Below, in pieces: positions 5,993 to 10,900 of a stretch of DNA of 38,872 nt (position 1 is the first letter of the stretch; each line of letters begins with the position of its first letter). The notes under the pieces are model-generated. The model saw only the letters and a list, made by a program, of their open reading frames with translations, made no database searches and was not told the DNA's origin. The stretch covers positions 1 through 38,872 of the IMG/VR virus record IMGVR_UViG_3300013233_000191, one strand, 5' to 3'. The DNA comes from a virus. The position numbers and the translations under genes are program-made.

Positions 5993-6228
5993 CGAAGGAG
6001 GATTATTATCAAGATAACAGGCGAATTCGTGTTTGCTGCGGAATATACTTATATTGTGGTTCTGTGTGCGATATGCGAAGGATTGAAACAGATGATGTAA
6101 TATGGACATGCTGGAGTTGTAACGAAACACTCAAGGGCAGTTGTGGGTTGGATATAATCAAAGGCAACGAAGTTGTTAAACGCCCTAAGAGAAAAGGCAC
6201 ACTCTGGGGATATTGTGAGAAGCCCTAA
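5983..6228 (+). CDS. Cassette 3: possible zinc-ribbon protein, start unclear, maybe frameshifted
   Basis: The open frame runs from a TTG at 5983 (inside attC site 2, so outside the cassette) to the stop at 6226-6228 in the next R'' (CCC TAA C). Inside the cassette the first ATG in frame is 6073, with no ribosome-binding site. A strong GAAGGAGG at 5994-6001 instead precedes ATT-ATT-ATC in another frame, reading KITGEFVFAAEYTYIVVLCAIC and ending near 6100. CAIC in that frame and CWSC in the other would together make a zinc ribbon. This suggests a start-codon change and a frameshift near 6080-6100. Function unknown. Confidence 0.4.
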   Translation: MVRAKEDYYQDNRRIRVCCGIYLYCGSVCDMRRIETDDVIWTCWSCNETLKGSCGLDIIKGNEVVKRPKRKGTLWGYCEKP

Positions 6229-6285
6229 CGACCTGCATGAGGGGCTGGAGCGAAGCGGAAGTCCCTCTCGATGCTTTGGTTAGAT
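6223..6285 (+). other. attC-like site 3 (63 bp)
   Basis: R'' CCCTAAC 6223-6229 matches its own cassette start TTAGGG. R' GTTAGAT 6279-6285. Inner arms GCATGAGGG and CCCTCTCGATGC pair with extra bases. Longest site in the array. Confidence 0.87.
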
Positions 6286-6302
6286 GATTCACAGGAGGAA
6301 AA

Positions 6303-6524
6303 ATGACACAAGATGAAATAGAAACATCATTTAGACGGATAGGACTAGCTCTTACTGCCTGCCATAACACCATTACAACTGATGATATTGATACACGCAC
6401 AGATGATACGCATTGGCGCATAGACAACAAAAAAGAACTGAAAGACCTTGCATTAATAGAGCAACTCATGGCTAAAAGCATTGATACCTGTCCCTTATGT
6501 TCTGATTGTAATAAGACCCTTTAG
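6303..6524 (+). CDS. Cassette 4, gene a: hypothetical protein
   Basis: 73 aa, begins MTQDEIETSFRRIGLALTAC; good AGGAGG site. Ends with a short Cys cluster (CPLCSDCNKTL), which lies in the region overlapping the opposite-strand KTSC gene, so the C-terminus may be shaped by that overlap. The cassette (6280-6765) starts TTAGAT and ends R'' ATCTAAC. No family recognised. Confidence 0.65.
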   Translation: MTQDEIETSFRRIGLALTACHNTITTDDIDTRTDDTHWRIDNKKELKDLALIEQLMAKSIDTCPLCSDCNKTL

Positions 6525-6675
6525 AAGTAGATGAAATAAAGCTATCAAAAACATGTTGTGGGACATTGCAAAAATCATAGGTGCTGCCTTGATTGAACGT
6601 GATTTTCATCCCTTGAGATATAGGGTCATAACCTATTGCATGTATAGCACTTGAGTTTACAGGAATCATATCCAT
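6472..6675 (-). CDS. Cassette 4, gene b: KTSC domain protein, reverse strand
   Basis: 67 aa: IPVNSSAIHAIGYDP near the start, then YDFCNVPQHVFDSF and SKGSYYNQNIRDRYQ match the KTSC domain (named from the lysyl-tRNA synthetase C-terminus), common as stand-alone phage and plasmid proteins of unknown role. Strong AAGGAGT site upstream of the ATG. It is the only gene of the array on the minus strand and converges on gene a with a 53-bp overlap. How it is transcribed within this operon is unclear; an own promoter was not identified. Confidence 0.85.
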   Translation of the reverse strand: MDMIPVNSSAIHAIGYDPISQGMKITFNQGSTYDFCNVPQHVFDSFISSTSKGSYYNQNIRDRYQCF

Positions 6676-6712
6676 TTGTTTTACTCCTTGTTATTGATTG
6701 CAGTTTATTTTC

Positions 6713-6771
6713 ATCTAACGGCACAGCGTAAGAGGCTGGCGAAGCCTATCCTCTTGATGCAATTGTTAGGC
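6713..6771 (+). other. attC-like site 4 (59 bp)
   Basis: R'' ATCTAAC 6713-6719, R' GTTAGGC 6765-6771. Inner arms GCGTAAGAGG and CCTCTTGATGC pair imperfectly. The R'' is an exact complement of the cassette start TTAGAT at 6280. Confidence 0.87.
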
Positions 6772-6784
6772 AGGAAGGAGAATA

Positions 6785-7000
6785 ATGAAGATAAATTGTT
6801 CAAAAATAGCTAACCACACAGATATGATGGCGATAATTGGTATAGCGGCCCTCATTTTGTCATTTTCGATTGCGTTTTTGTTGGCTGTTTATTTCAATAC
6901 CTTTTGGGCTGGATTTTTCAGCGCCATGATTACTTTAAAATGGTACGATTGGATATACAAACCGATTGATAGTTTGTTAAATAAGTTATGGAAAGCCTAA
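6785..7000 (+). CDS. Cassette 5: small membrane protein
   Basis: 71 aa; hydrophobic residues about 14-55 (MAIIGIAALILSFSIAFLL, then VYFNTFWAGFFSAMITL) suggest two membrane helices. Start chosen for the GGAAGGAG site. Stop codon TAA lies within R'' (AAA GCC TAA C), giving a WKA end. Cassette 6766-7047. Unknown role; membrane peptides are frequent among integron cassettes. Confidence 0.78.
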   Translation: MKINCSKIANHTDMMAIIGIAALILSFSIAFLLAVYFNTFWAGFFSAMITLKWYDWIYKPIDSLLNKLWKA

Positions 7001-7053
7001 CGGCACGAATCAATGGCAAGCGAAGCGCAGTCCATTGGATGAATTGGTTAGGT
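6995..7053 (+). other. attC-like site 5 (59 bp)
   Basis: R'' GCCTAAC 6995-7001, R' GTTAGGT 7047-7053. CAATGG-family site; differs from sites 1 and 7 by a single inner base (GCGAAGCG for GCGTAGCG). Confidence 0.88.
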
Positions 7054-7066
7054 GTAAGGGGGCGAA

Positions 7067-7276
7067 TTGAAAAAGATAGGCGAAGCGCGATATAATGAAA
7101 CGGTAAATGTTGATTTGCTCTGGGATGATAAAGCAAAAGGCTTGAGGCGGATTATGGCACTAACGCCGTCAGGTGGGCATTTACCAGTAACAGCTAGTTT
7201 TTATGAAACACTAGAGGACGCGGTATTGGATATACCGAAAGAGTTCATCGGACACTGGCGCATTTACCACACCTAA
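7067..7276 (+). CDS. Cassette 6: hypothetical protein
   Basis: 69 aa from a TTG at 7067 with AAGGGGG upstream. Reads KKIGEARYNETVNVDLLWDD, then TPSGGHLPVTASFYETLEDA; no family recognised, probably a small alpha-beta protein. Ends CAC ACC TAA, the stop lying in R'' ACCTAAC, which complements the cassette start TTAGGT. Confidence 0.7.
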   Translation: MKKIGEARYNETVNVDLLWDDKAKGLRRIMALTPSGGHLPVTASFYETLEDAVLDIPKEFIGHWRIYHT

Positions 7277-7329
7277 CGGCAAGAATAAGCAGCGAGCGTA
7301 GCGAAGTCTGATTGATGAAATTGTTAGGC
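7271..7329 (+). other. attC-like site 6 (59 bp)
   Basis: R'' ACCTAAC 7271-7277, R' GTTAGGC 7323-7329. Member of the AATCAG/CTGATT family (also sites 9, 11, 12), here with AAGCAG in the left arm. Confidence 0.86.
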
Positions 7330-7351
7330 TGAAACAATAAAGGGGATTGAT

Positions 7352-7555
7352 ATGATAAAAGAAGCGGAAAACGCAGAAACAATACGAATAAATGTAGTAC
7401 TTAAAGATGGCACTGAATTTTTAGCTAAAGACATACCTGCACAGCCACTAGGAGAACACGAAACCCTTGTGTCCTTTTGGCACAGGGGAGTGCTGAGAAT
7501 ACACCCAATGAGTGAGGTTAAATACTTTGAGTTTACATTTGAGAAAGAAGCCTAA
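7352..7555 (+). CDS. Cassette 7: hypothetical protein
   Basis: 67 aa, begins MIKEAENAETIRINVVLKDG and ends FEFTFEKEA; likely a small beta-rich protein, no family recognised. Its leader TTAGGCTGAAACAATAAAGG is shared almost exactly with cassettes 11 and 13. Stop TAA inside R'' GCCTAAC. Confidence 0.75.
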   Translation: MIKEAENAETIRINVVLKDGTEFLAKDIPAQPLGEHETLVSFWHRGVLRIHPMSEVKYFEFTFEKEA

Positions 7556-7608
7556 CGGCACGAATCAATGGCAAGCGTAGCGCAGTCCATTGGATGAATT
7601 GGTTAGGC
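7550..7608 (+). other. attC-like site 7 (59 bp)
   Basis: R'' GCCTAAC 7550-7556, R' GTTAGGC 7602-7608. Inner sequence identical to site 1, about 2 kb away. Confidence 0.9.
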
Positions 7609-7623
7609 AAAATAGGAGGGTGC

Positions 7624-7830
7624 ATGAGCAGTTTTTCCTGCGGAAAATGCAACACGGATATTATAGACACACGCAATGGGTATGTTACTGAATGCGAACA
7701 TTTTAAGATTGAAAATAGAACAAGCAGGGGCTGCCCGAAATGTGGAGTGCAGATATTCAGCCCTTTTGGGACTGGCGAACTCATACACGATGTAAACACC
7801 TGTAAGGTTTTAGGATTTGGTAAAGCCTAA
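7624..7830 (+). CDS. Cassette 8: zinc-ribbon-like protein
   Basis: 68 aa from the ATG at 7624, with AGGAGGG upstream; an in-frame ATG at 7594 lies in the attC of the previous cassette and is rejected. CGKC at residues 6-9, Cys-Glu-His further on and CPKCG near 43-47 suggest a metal-binding fold. Stop inside R'' GCCTAAC. Function unknown. Confidence 0.78.
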   Translation: MSSFSCGKCNTDIIDTRNGYVTECEHFKIENRTSRGCPKCGVQIFSPFGTGELIHDVNTCKVLGFGKA

Positions 7831-7878
7831 CGGCTTGCATGAGAGGCGCGAAGCGTCCACTCGATGCTTTTGTTATAC
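7825..7878 (+). other. attC-like site 8 (54 bp)
   Basis: R'' GCCTAAC 7825-7831, R' GTTATAC 7872-7878. GCATGAG-family site with arms GCATGAG and CTCGATGC, close to site 10. Confidence 0.87.
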
Positions 7879-7898
7879 CCATAAAGGAGATTATGAAC

Positions 7899-8180
7899 AT
7901 GACAGCATATAGAAAGATACCTATCGATATTGAAGCCACACAATGGCACAAGAGAGGAGACCACCCCGAAGTTAAAAGCGGATGGCTTGGAGATACTGGG
8001 CAAGTACATTGCAATACGCACCCAGAATTTAATGTGTTCGGTATGACTAAAGTTGATTGCATCCAAACGCTTGAAGGATGGCACAGAGTTACCGCAGGTG
8101 ATTTTATCATAACAGGTATTAAGGGAGAGCATTACCCTTGCAAGCCCGATGTATTTGAAGCCACATACGAAAGGGTATAA
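7899..8180 (+). CDS. Cassette 9: conserved phage-type small protein
   Basis: 93 aa from the ATG at 7899 (AAAGGAG at better spacing than the ATG at 7893). MTAYRKIPIDIEATQW at the start and GDFIITGIKGEHYPCKPDVF near the end match a small family very common in tailed phages, of unknown function. The cassette start TTATACCC and R'' side GGGTATAA are complementary over 8 bp. Presence of a typical phage gene as a cassette supports capture of phage genes into the array. Confidence 0.85.
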   Translation: MTAYRKIPIDIEATQWHKRGDHPEVKSGWLGDTGQVHCNTHPEFNVFGMTKVDCIQTLEGWHRVTAGDFIITGIKGEHYPCKPDVFEATYERV

Positions 8181-8233
8181 CGGCGAAAATAATCAGCAAG
8201 CGTAGCGAAGTCTGATTGATGAAATTGTTATAA
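8175..8233 (+). other. attC-like site 9 (59 bp)
   Basis: R'' GTATAAC 8175-8181, R' GTTATAA 8227-8233. AATCAG-family inner sequence. The R'' is an exact complement of the start of cassette 9. Confidence 0.87.
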
Positions 8234-8255
8234 GGCAACATAAAAGGAGAAGGAT

Positions 8256-8474
8256 ATGAAAGATAGAATGATAGCAAGCGAGGCATTATTTGGCTTTGTG
8301 GGATGGCTGACTTCGCGCGAAGAAGTGACAACAATGAGTACAAACCACAACGCAGCCCCTGCCGCCGATTTAATTAAGCAATTCTGCGAGGAAAACAAAT
8401 TAGAAGAACCTCGTGCTGGTTGGGAAAATAACTTAATACACCCGTCTGGCGAATGTAGTGGGAAAGCCATATAA
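8256..8474 (+). CDS. Cassette 10: phage-type small protein
   Basis: 72 aa, MKDRMIASEALFGFVGWLT then a WENNLIHPSGECSG end. I recognise this pattern (ASE-fGf-gWLT ... NLIHPSGE) from small proteins of many tailed phages; function unknown. Good AAAGGAG site. Its cassette starts TTATAA while its R'' reads ATATAAC, the one case in the array with a mismatch between ends. Confidence 0.8.
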   Translation: MKDRMIASEALFGFVGWLTSREEVTTMSTNHNAAPAADLIKQFCEENKLEEPRAGWENNLIHPSGECSGKAI

Positions 8475-8522
8475 CGACCAGCATGAGGGGCGCGAAGCGT
8501 CCACTCGATGCTTTTGTTAGGC
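8469..8522 (+). other. attC-like site 10 (54 bp)
   Basis: R'' ATATAAC 8469-8475, R' GTTAGGC 8516-8522. GCATGAG family, nearly identical to site 8. The sixth R'' base does not pair with the start of its cassette, which may be a point change after insertion. Confidence 0.84.
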
Positions 8523-8546
8523 TGAAACAATGAAGGGGACACAAAG

Positions 8547-8696
8547 ATGCAATGGATTAGCAAGTATTATGACATCTTGGCTATAGCTTTTATAGCTCTT
8601 GGACTGGCACAGTTACACACCATCGCAATAGGTGCGATTGCATTCGGAGTGGGGCTTATATTGCTGAAAGTTATTAAAAGCATCCCACATTATTAG
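8547..8696 (+). CDS. Cassette 11: small two-helix membrane protein (49 aa)
   Basis: Begins MQWISKYYDILAIAFIALG and continues with IAIGAIAFGVGLILL; two hydrophobic segments at about 8-22 and 25-42. GAAGGGG lies upstream. The stop TAG comes just before R'' (TAG AA GCCTAAC), so the stop is not in the core here. Cassette 8517-8751 is the smallest of the array. Function unknown. Confidence 0.72.
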   Translation: MQWISKYYDILAIAFIALGLAQLHTIAIGAIAFGVGLILLKVIKSIPHY

Positions 8697-8698
8697 AA

Positions 8699-8757
8699 GC
8701 CTAACGGCACGAATAATCAGTAAGCGTAGCGAAGTCTGATTGATGAAATTGTTAGGC
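8699..8757 (+). other. attC-like site 11 (59 bp)
   Basis: R'' GCCTAAC 8699-8705, R' GTTAGGC 8751-8757. AATCAG family, one base different from site 12 in the inner part. Confidence 0.88.
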
Positions 8758-8773
8758 AAAATAGGATATGAAC

Positions 8774-8980
8774 ATGATAGGATTACTAAAGCTTTGGTGG
8801 AAAAGAGTAACTTGCCAGCATAAATATGAACTCGGAATATGGGAATTTTCTCATCGAGAGGAATCAATATGGAGCGAAGGAGTATCTATTGAAATTGAAT
8901 ACACCAATGTGTATGAACGCAATGACGTATGCTCGATTTGTCATAATGTTGCAGTAAGACGCAAAAAGATAGAAGCCTAA
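8774..8980 (+). CDS. Cassette 12: hypothetical protein with Cys pairs
   Basis: 68 aa from the ATG at 8774, preferred over 8768 because of spacing from AGGA. Contains CQH near residue 14 and CSICH near 53-57, a possible single zinc site. Cassette leader TTAGGCAAAATAGGA is shared with cassette 8. Stop inside R''. Confidence 0.72.
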   Translation: MIGLLKLWWKRVTCQHKYELGIWEFSHREESIWSEGVSIEIEYTNVYERNDVCSICHNVAVRRKKIEA

Positions 8981-9033
8981 CGGCACGAATAATCAGCGAG
9001 CGTAGCGAAGTCTGATTGATGAAATTGTTAGGC
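8975..9033 (+). other. attC-like site 12 (59 bp)
   Basis: R'' GCCTAAC 8975-8981, R' GTTAGGC 9027-9033. AATCAG family. Last complete site of the array. Confidence 0.88.
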
Positions 9034-9057
9034 TGAAACAACATAGGAGACGTGGGT

Positions 9058-9249
9058 ATGGGGAAAGGCATTTTAGCGGATAAATTTAGCCTATGGTACG
9101 ACTGCGCAGCCCCTCAAATACGGGGGACAATATTCAGCTATCAGTTTTCTAAAAAAGAGGTCAAAGAGATATGTGACGAGTTCGCAAGCGAAGAACCTTA
9201 CGTTTTTGAAGAGACGGCTATGAGGAAACAACAAAAGGGTGCGGTATGA
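9058..9249 (+). CDS. Cassette 13, gene a: hypothetical protein
   Basis: 63 aa from the ATG at 9058 (AGGAGA upstream at 8 nt; the GTG at 9052 is too close). Reads MGKGILADKFSLWYDCAAPQ then FSKKEVKEICDEFASEEPY. The stop overlaps the start of gene b (ATGA), so this cassette carries a two-gene operon. No family recognised. Confidence 0.7.
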   Translation: MGKGILADKFSLWYDCAAPQIRGTIFSYQFSKKEVKEICDEFASEEPYVFEETAMRKQQKGAV

Positions 9250-9467
9250 AAGAATATCGGTTATCGATTATAATAACTGGCGGCATGGTAAACATAGAAA
9301 GTGACGAGTTTATATACGGTAACATCCTCCGCACAAATAAAGAAGATGTGGTTTGTGGCTTCCAAGCATCGGATAGACTTGAGCCGCACCGTGAAGATTT
9401 TGAGAAAATTCTAGGGGACATATCCGCTGAAATTTACAAACTACAAGATTTAATAGACGAAGCCTAA
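9246..9467 (+). CDS. Cassette 13, gene b: hypothetical protein
   Basis: 73 aa, begins MKEYRLSIIITGGMVNIESD and ends YKLQDLIDEA; translationally coupled to gene a. The stop TAA is inside the last R'' (GCCTAAC, 9462-9468), which complements the start of this cassette at 9028. Function unknown. Confidence 0.7.
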   Translation: MKEYRLSIIITGGMVNIESDEFIYGNILRTNKEDVVCGFQASDRLEPHREDFEKILGDISAEIYKLQDLIDEA

Positions 9468-9468
9468 C
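9462..9468 (+). other. Truncated attC: R'' half-site at the right end of the array
   Basis: GCCTAAC is followed by TAGGTAATACGACTACC with no inner palindrome and no GTTRRRY before ninB. The last attC has therefore lost its right part, or the array end was fused to phage sequence. Confidence 0.75.
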
Positions 9469-9481
9469 TAGGTAATACGAC

Positions 9482-9508
9482 TACCAGAAAAACTTGGTAT
9501 TTTATATT
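9482..9508 (+). terminator. Weak terminator-like hairpin after the array
   Basis: TACCA 9482-9486 pairs with TGGTA 9495-9499, followed by TTTTATATT. The stem is only five pairs, so efficiency would be low. Confidence 0.3.
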
Positions 9509-9528
9509 AAACGCAAAACAAGGAATAT

Positions 9529-9921
9529 ATGCACCAAGCCAAACGGTTCAGAATTGATACAAACAATATTGAAAGCGTGATGCCACGGCTTGGCGCATAT
9601 ATCCGTGAGTTTGTGAGAGAGCAGGGGAAGCCGCTGGCTATTGGTGTAGCAGAAGATAAAGCAACACGCAGCGGTCAACAAAATAGGCGGCTGCATAAGA
9701 TTATCGGATTGTGTGCGGATGAAGCAGGTTATACGATTGAAGAAATGAAACTGACATTTAAAACAGAGTTGTTAGAGCCTTTGGAAATCATCAAAGTGAA
9801 AGGGTTTCGTGTACCGATTTATCCGAGCACAGCGAACATGAAAGTAGCAGAGTTAAATCAGTTCATGGAGGGCGTAGAGAACTTGGCAGCAGCTTGGTAT
9901 AATGTGCTTCTAAATGATTGA
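9529..9921 (+). CDS. ninB: NinB family recombination protein
   Basis: 130 aa. The pattern RSGQQNRRLHKIIGLCADEA near residues 45-65, then TFKTELLEPLE and STANMKVAELNQFMEGVENLA matches NinB, a lambda recombination-mediator (Orf) family protein. AAGGAAT upstream. It would act with ERF, exonuclease and SSB upstream of the array; ssb and ninB were probably neighbours before the array arose (inference). Confidence 0.88.
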   Translation: MHQAKRFRIDTNNIESVMPRLGAYIREFVREQGKPLAIGVAEDKATRSGQQNRRLHKIIGLCADEAGYTIEEMKLTFKTELLEPLEIIKVKGFRVPIYPSTANMKVAELNQFMEGVENLAAAWYNVLLND

Positions 9922-9945
9922 TATATCTATGGTTTACGCTACAAT
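9918..9945 (+). promoter_or_regulatory. Putative sigma70 promoter before the 65-aa gene
   Basis: TTGATA at 9918-9923, 16-bp spacer, TACAAT at 9940-9945. The predicted start point falls on or next to the ATG at 9952, implying a leaderless mRNA like that of the Cro-like gene; no Shine-Dalgarno is present. Confidence 0.5.
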
Positions 9946-9951
9946 TTACAG

Positions 9952-10149
9952 ATGACAACTGGCGATTTTGTAACATTCAAAGACGGGCGAGCCAAGGGGC
10001 GCAAGTTTCTTATCCAGAGTGTGAATGACAAAACCTATTTGCCGCCATTTAAAGAGCCGAAGCAGTGCGTTGATGTAACCTTCCAAGCTTTTGGTTGTGT
10101 AGCAATAATAAGACGCTGTAAAAAGGATTTGCTGGAGATTGTGGAATGA
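9952..10149 (+). CDS. Hypothetical small protein
   Basis: 65 aa, begins MTTGDFVTFKDGRAKGRKFL, the SH3-like beta pattern seen in small phage proteins. No Shine-Dalgarno; the upstream promoter would give a leaderless transcript. Its stop overlaps the VRR-NUC start. Function unknown. Confidence 0.65.
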   Translation: MTTGDFVTFKDGRAKGRKFLIQSVNDKTYLPPFKEPKQCVDVTFQAFGCVAIIRRCKKDLLEIVE

Positions 10150-10502
10150 GAGAGATAAGCGAACATCAAGAGCAAGCAGCTTTGATGCGATGGGTACACA
10201 TGAACACTGCAAGGCTGCCACAGTTGAAGTGGTTGTTTGCCGTGCCAAACGGTGGGCAAAGACACATTGCTACAGCGGTAAAATTGAAGCGAGAGGGTGT
10301 AAAAAGGGGTGTTCCTGATTTGATGTTTCCAGTACCGCAAGGGAAGTACGCAGGCTTGGCTATCGAAATGAAGACACGCAAAGGCAGGGTGTCGCCTGAG
10401 CAGCAAGAATGGATTGAAGGGCTGCGTAGCAACGGATGGAAGGCTTTAGTGTGTAGAGGGTGGATAGATGCCAAGCAAGAGATTGAGCGGTATTTAGCAT
10501 GA
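10146..10502 (+). CDS. VRR-NUC domain nuclease
   Basis: 118 aa, a minimal VRR-NUC. VPNGGQRH at about 33-40, RGVPDLMF with D58, then E74-x-K76 (AIEMKTRKG) and S83-PEQQ form the PD-ExK nuclease core. In phages such single-domain proteins act as Holliday-junction or branched-DNA nucleases. Overlaps both neighbours by start-stop contacts, so it is co-expressed with the Mor-like regulator. Confidence 0.9.
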   Translation: MREISEHQEQAALMRWVHMNTARLPQLKWLFAVPNGGQRHIATAVKLKREGVKRGVPDLMFPVPQGKYAGLAIEMKTRKGRVSPEQQEWIEGLRSNGWKALVCRGWIDAKQEIERYLA

Positions 10503-10900
10503 TGGATGAGCGCAGTATTATGAAGTATGCCATGCAATTTGATATTGCTGACTTTCCCGAAACCATGTGTGACATGGCTGAAATTGGTGGGATCATGCAG
10601 ACATTGCTTTACGCGCGCAGATTTGGCGGTACGGAGTTTTATGTGCAACGCTGGCAAGTAGGTAAAGCACCTAATCGGGAAACATCCAATATGCTTACTG
10701 TGTACAGACCTCAACATGTTGCTGGAATCTGTAAGATTTTTGGCGGCGGTCGAATACATGTCAAACGATGCAGTAAGATGATGAAGCTTATCAAAGATAT
10801 GGAAATCAACGATTTGAACGATGCAGGTATGCCCAAGATTGAAGTAGCAAGGATTACAGACTGTTCAATGCGGCATGTTCGGCAGGTGTGTAATGGCTAG
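10499..10900 (+). CDS. Mor-like transcription activator, likely late-gene regulator
   Basis: 133 aa. Two FGG motifs (ARRFGGTEFYVQR near 42 and CKIFGGGRIHV near 80) resemble the dimerisation part of the Mor/C family. The C-terminus (MPKIEVARITDCSMRHVRQV) is a helix-turn-helix. Position directly before the terminase genes suggests activation of late transcription. The stop overlaps terS by 8 nt. Confidence 0.7.
   Translation: MMDERSIMKYAMQFDIADFPETMCDMAEIGGIMQTLLYARRFGGTEFYVQRWQVGKAPNRETSNMLTVYRPQHVAGICKIFGGGRIHVKRCSKMMKLIKDMEINDLNDAGMPKIEVARITDCSMRHVRQVCNG

Larger units (their letters stand above)
5467..9468 (+). mobile_element. Integron-like gene cassette array without integrase (phage CALIN)
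   Basis: Twelve attC-like sites of 54-63 bp plus a terminal R'' half-site delimit eleven complete cassettes (5520-9027), a left gene fused to ssb, and a last cassette with no full right site. Genes run with the array on the plus strand except one (6472-6675). Each has its own short leader and ribosome-binding site. In 11 of 12 cassettes with both ends readable, the first six bases (TTRRRY type) are the exact reverse complement of the cassette's own R''; adjoining cores in one site often differ. This matches insertion of circular cassettes at G^TT by an integron integrase. No integrase, attI or cassette promoter is visible; the array sits downstream of ssb in the early operon. Confidence 0.9.

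Noticed and set aside
5467-9033. Repeats of the cassette region as a CRISPR array
   Set aside because: Spacing is 230-490 bp, each interval holds a gene with a ribosome-binding site, and no cas genes are present; the core pattern fits attC.
5467-9033. Repeats as simple intergenic terminators or REP-type palindromes
   Set aside because: No U-runs follow the stems, and complementarity is between the two ends of each cassette rather than within each repeat.
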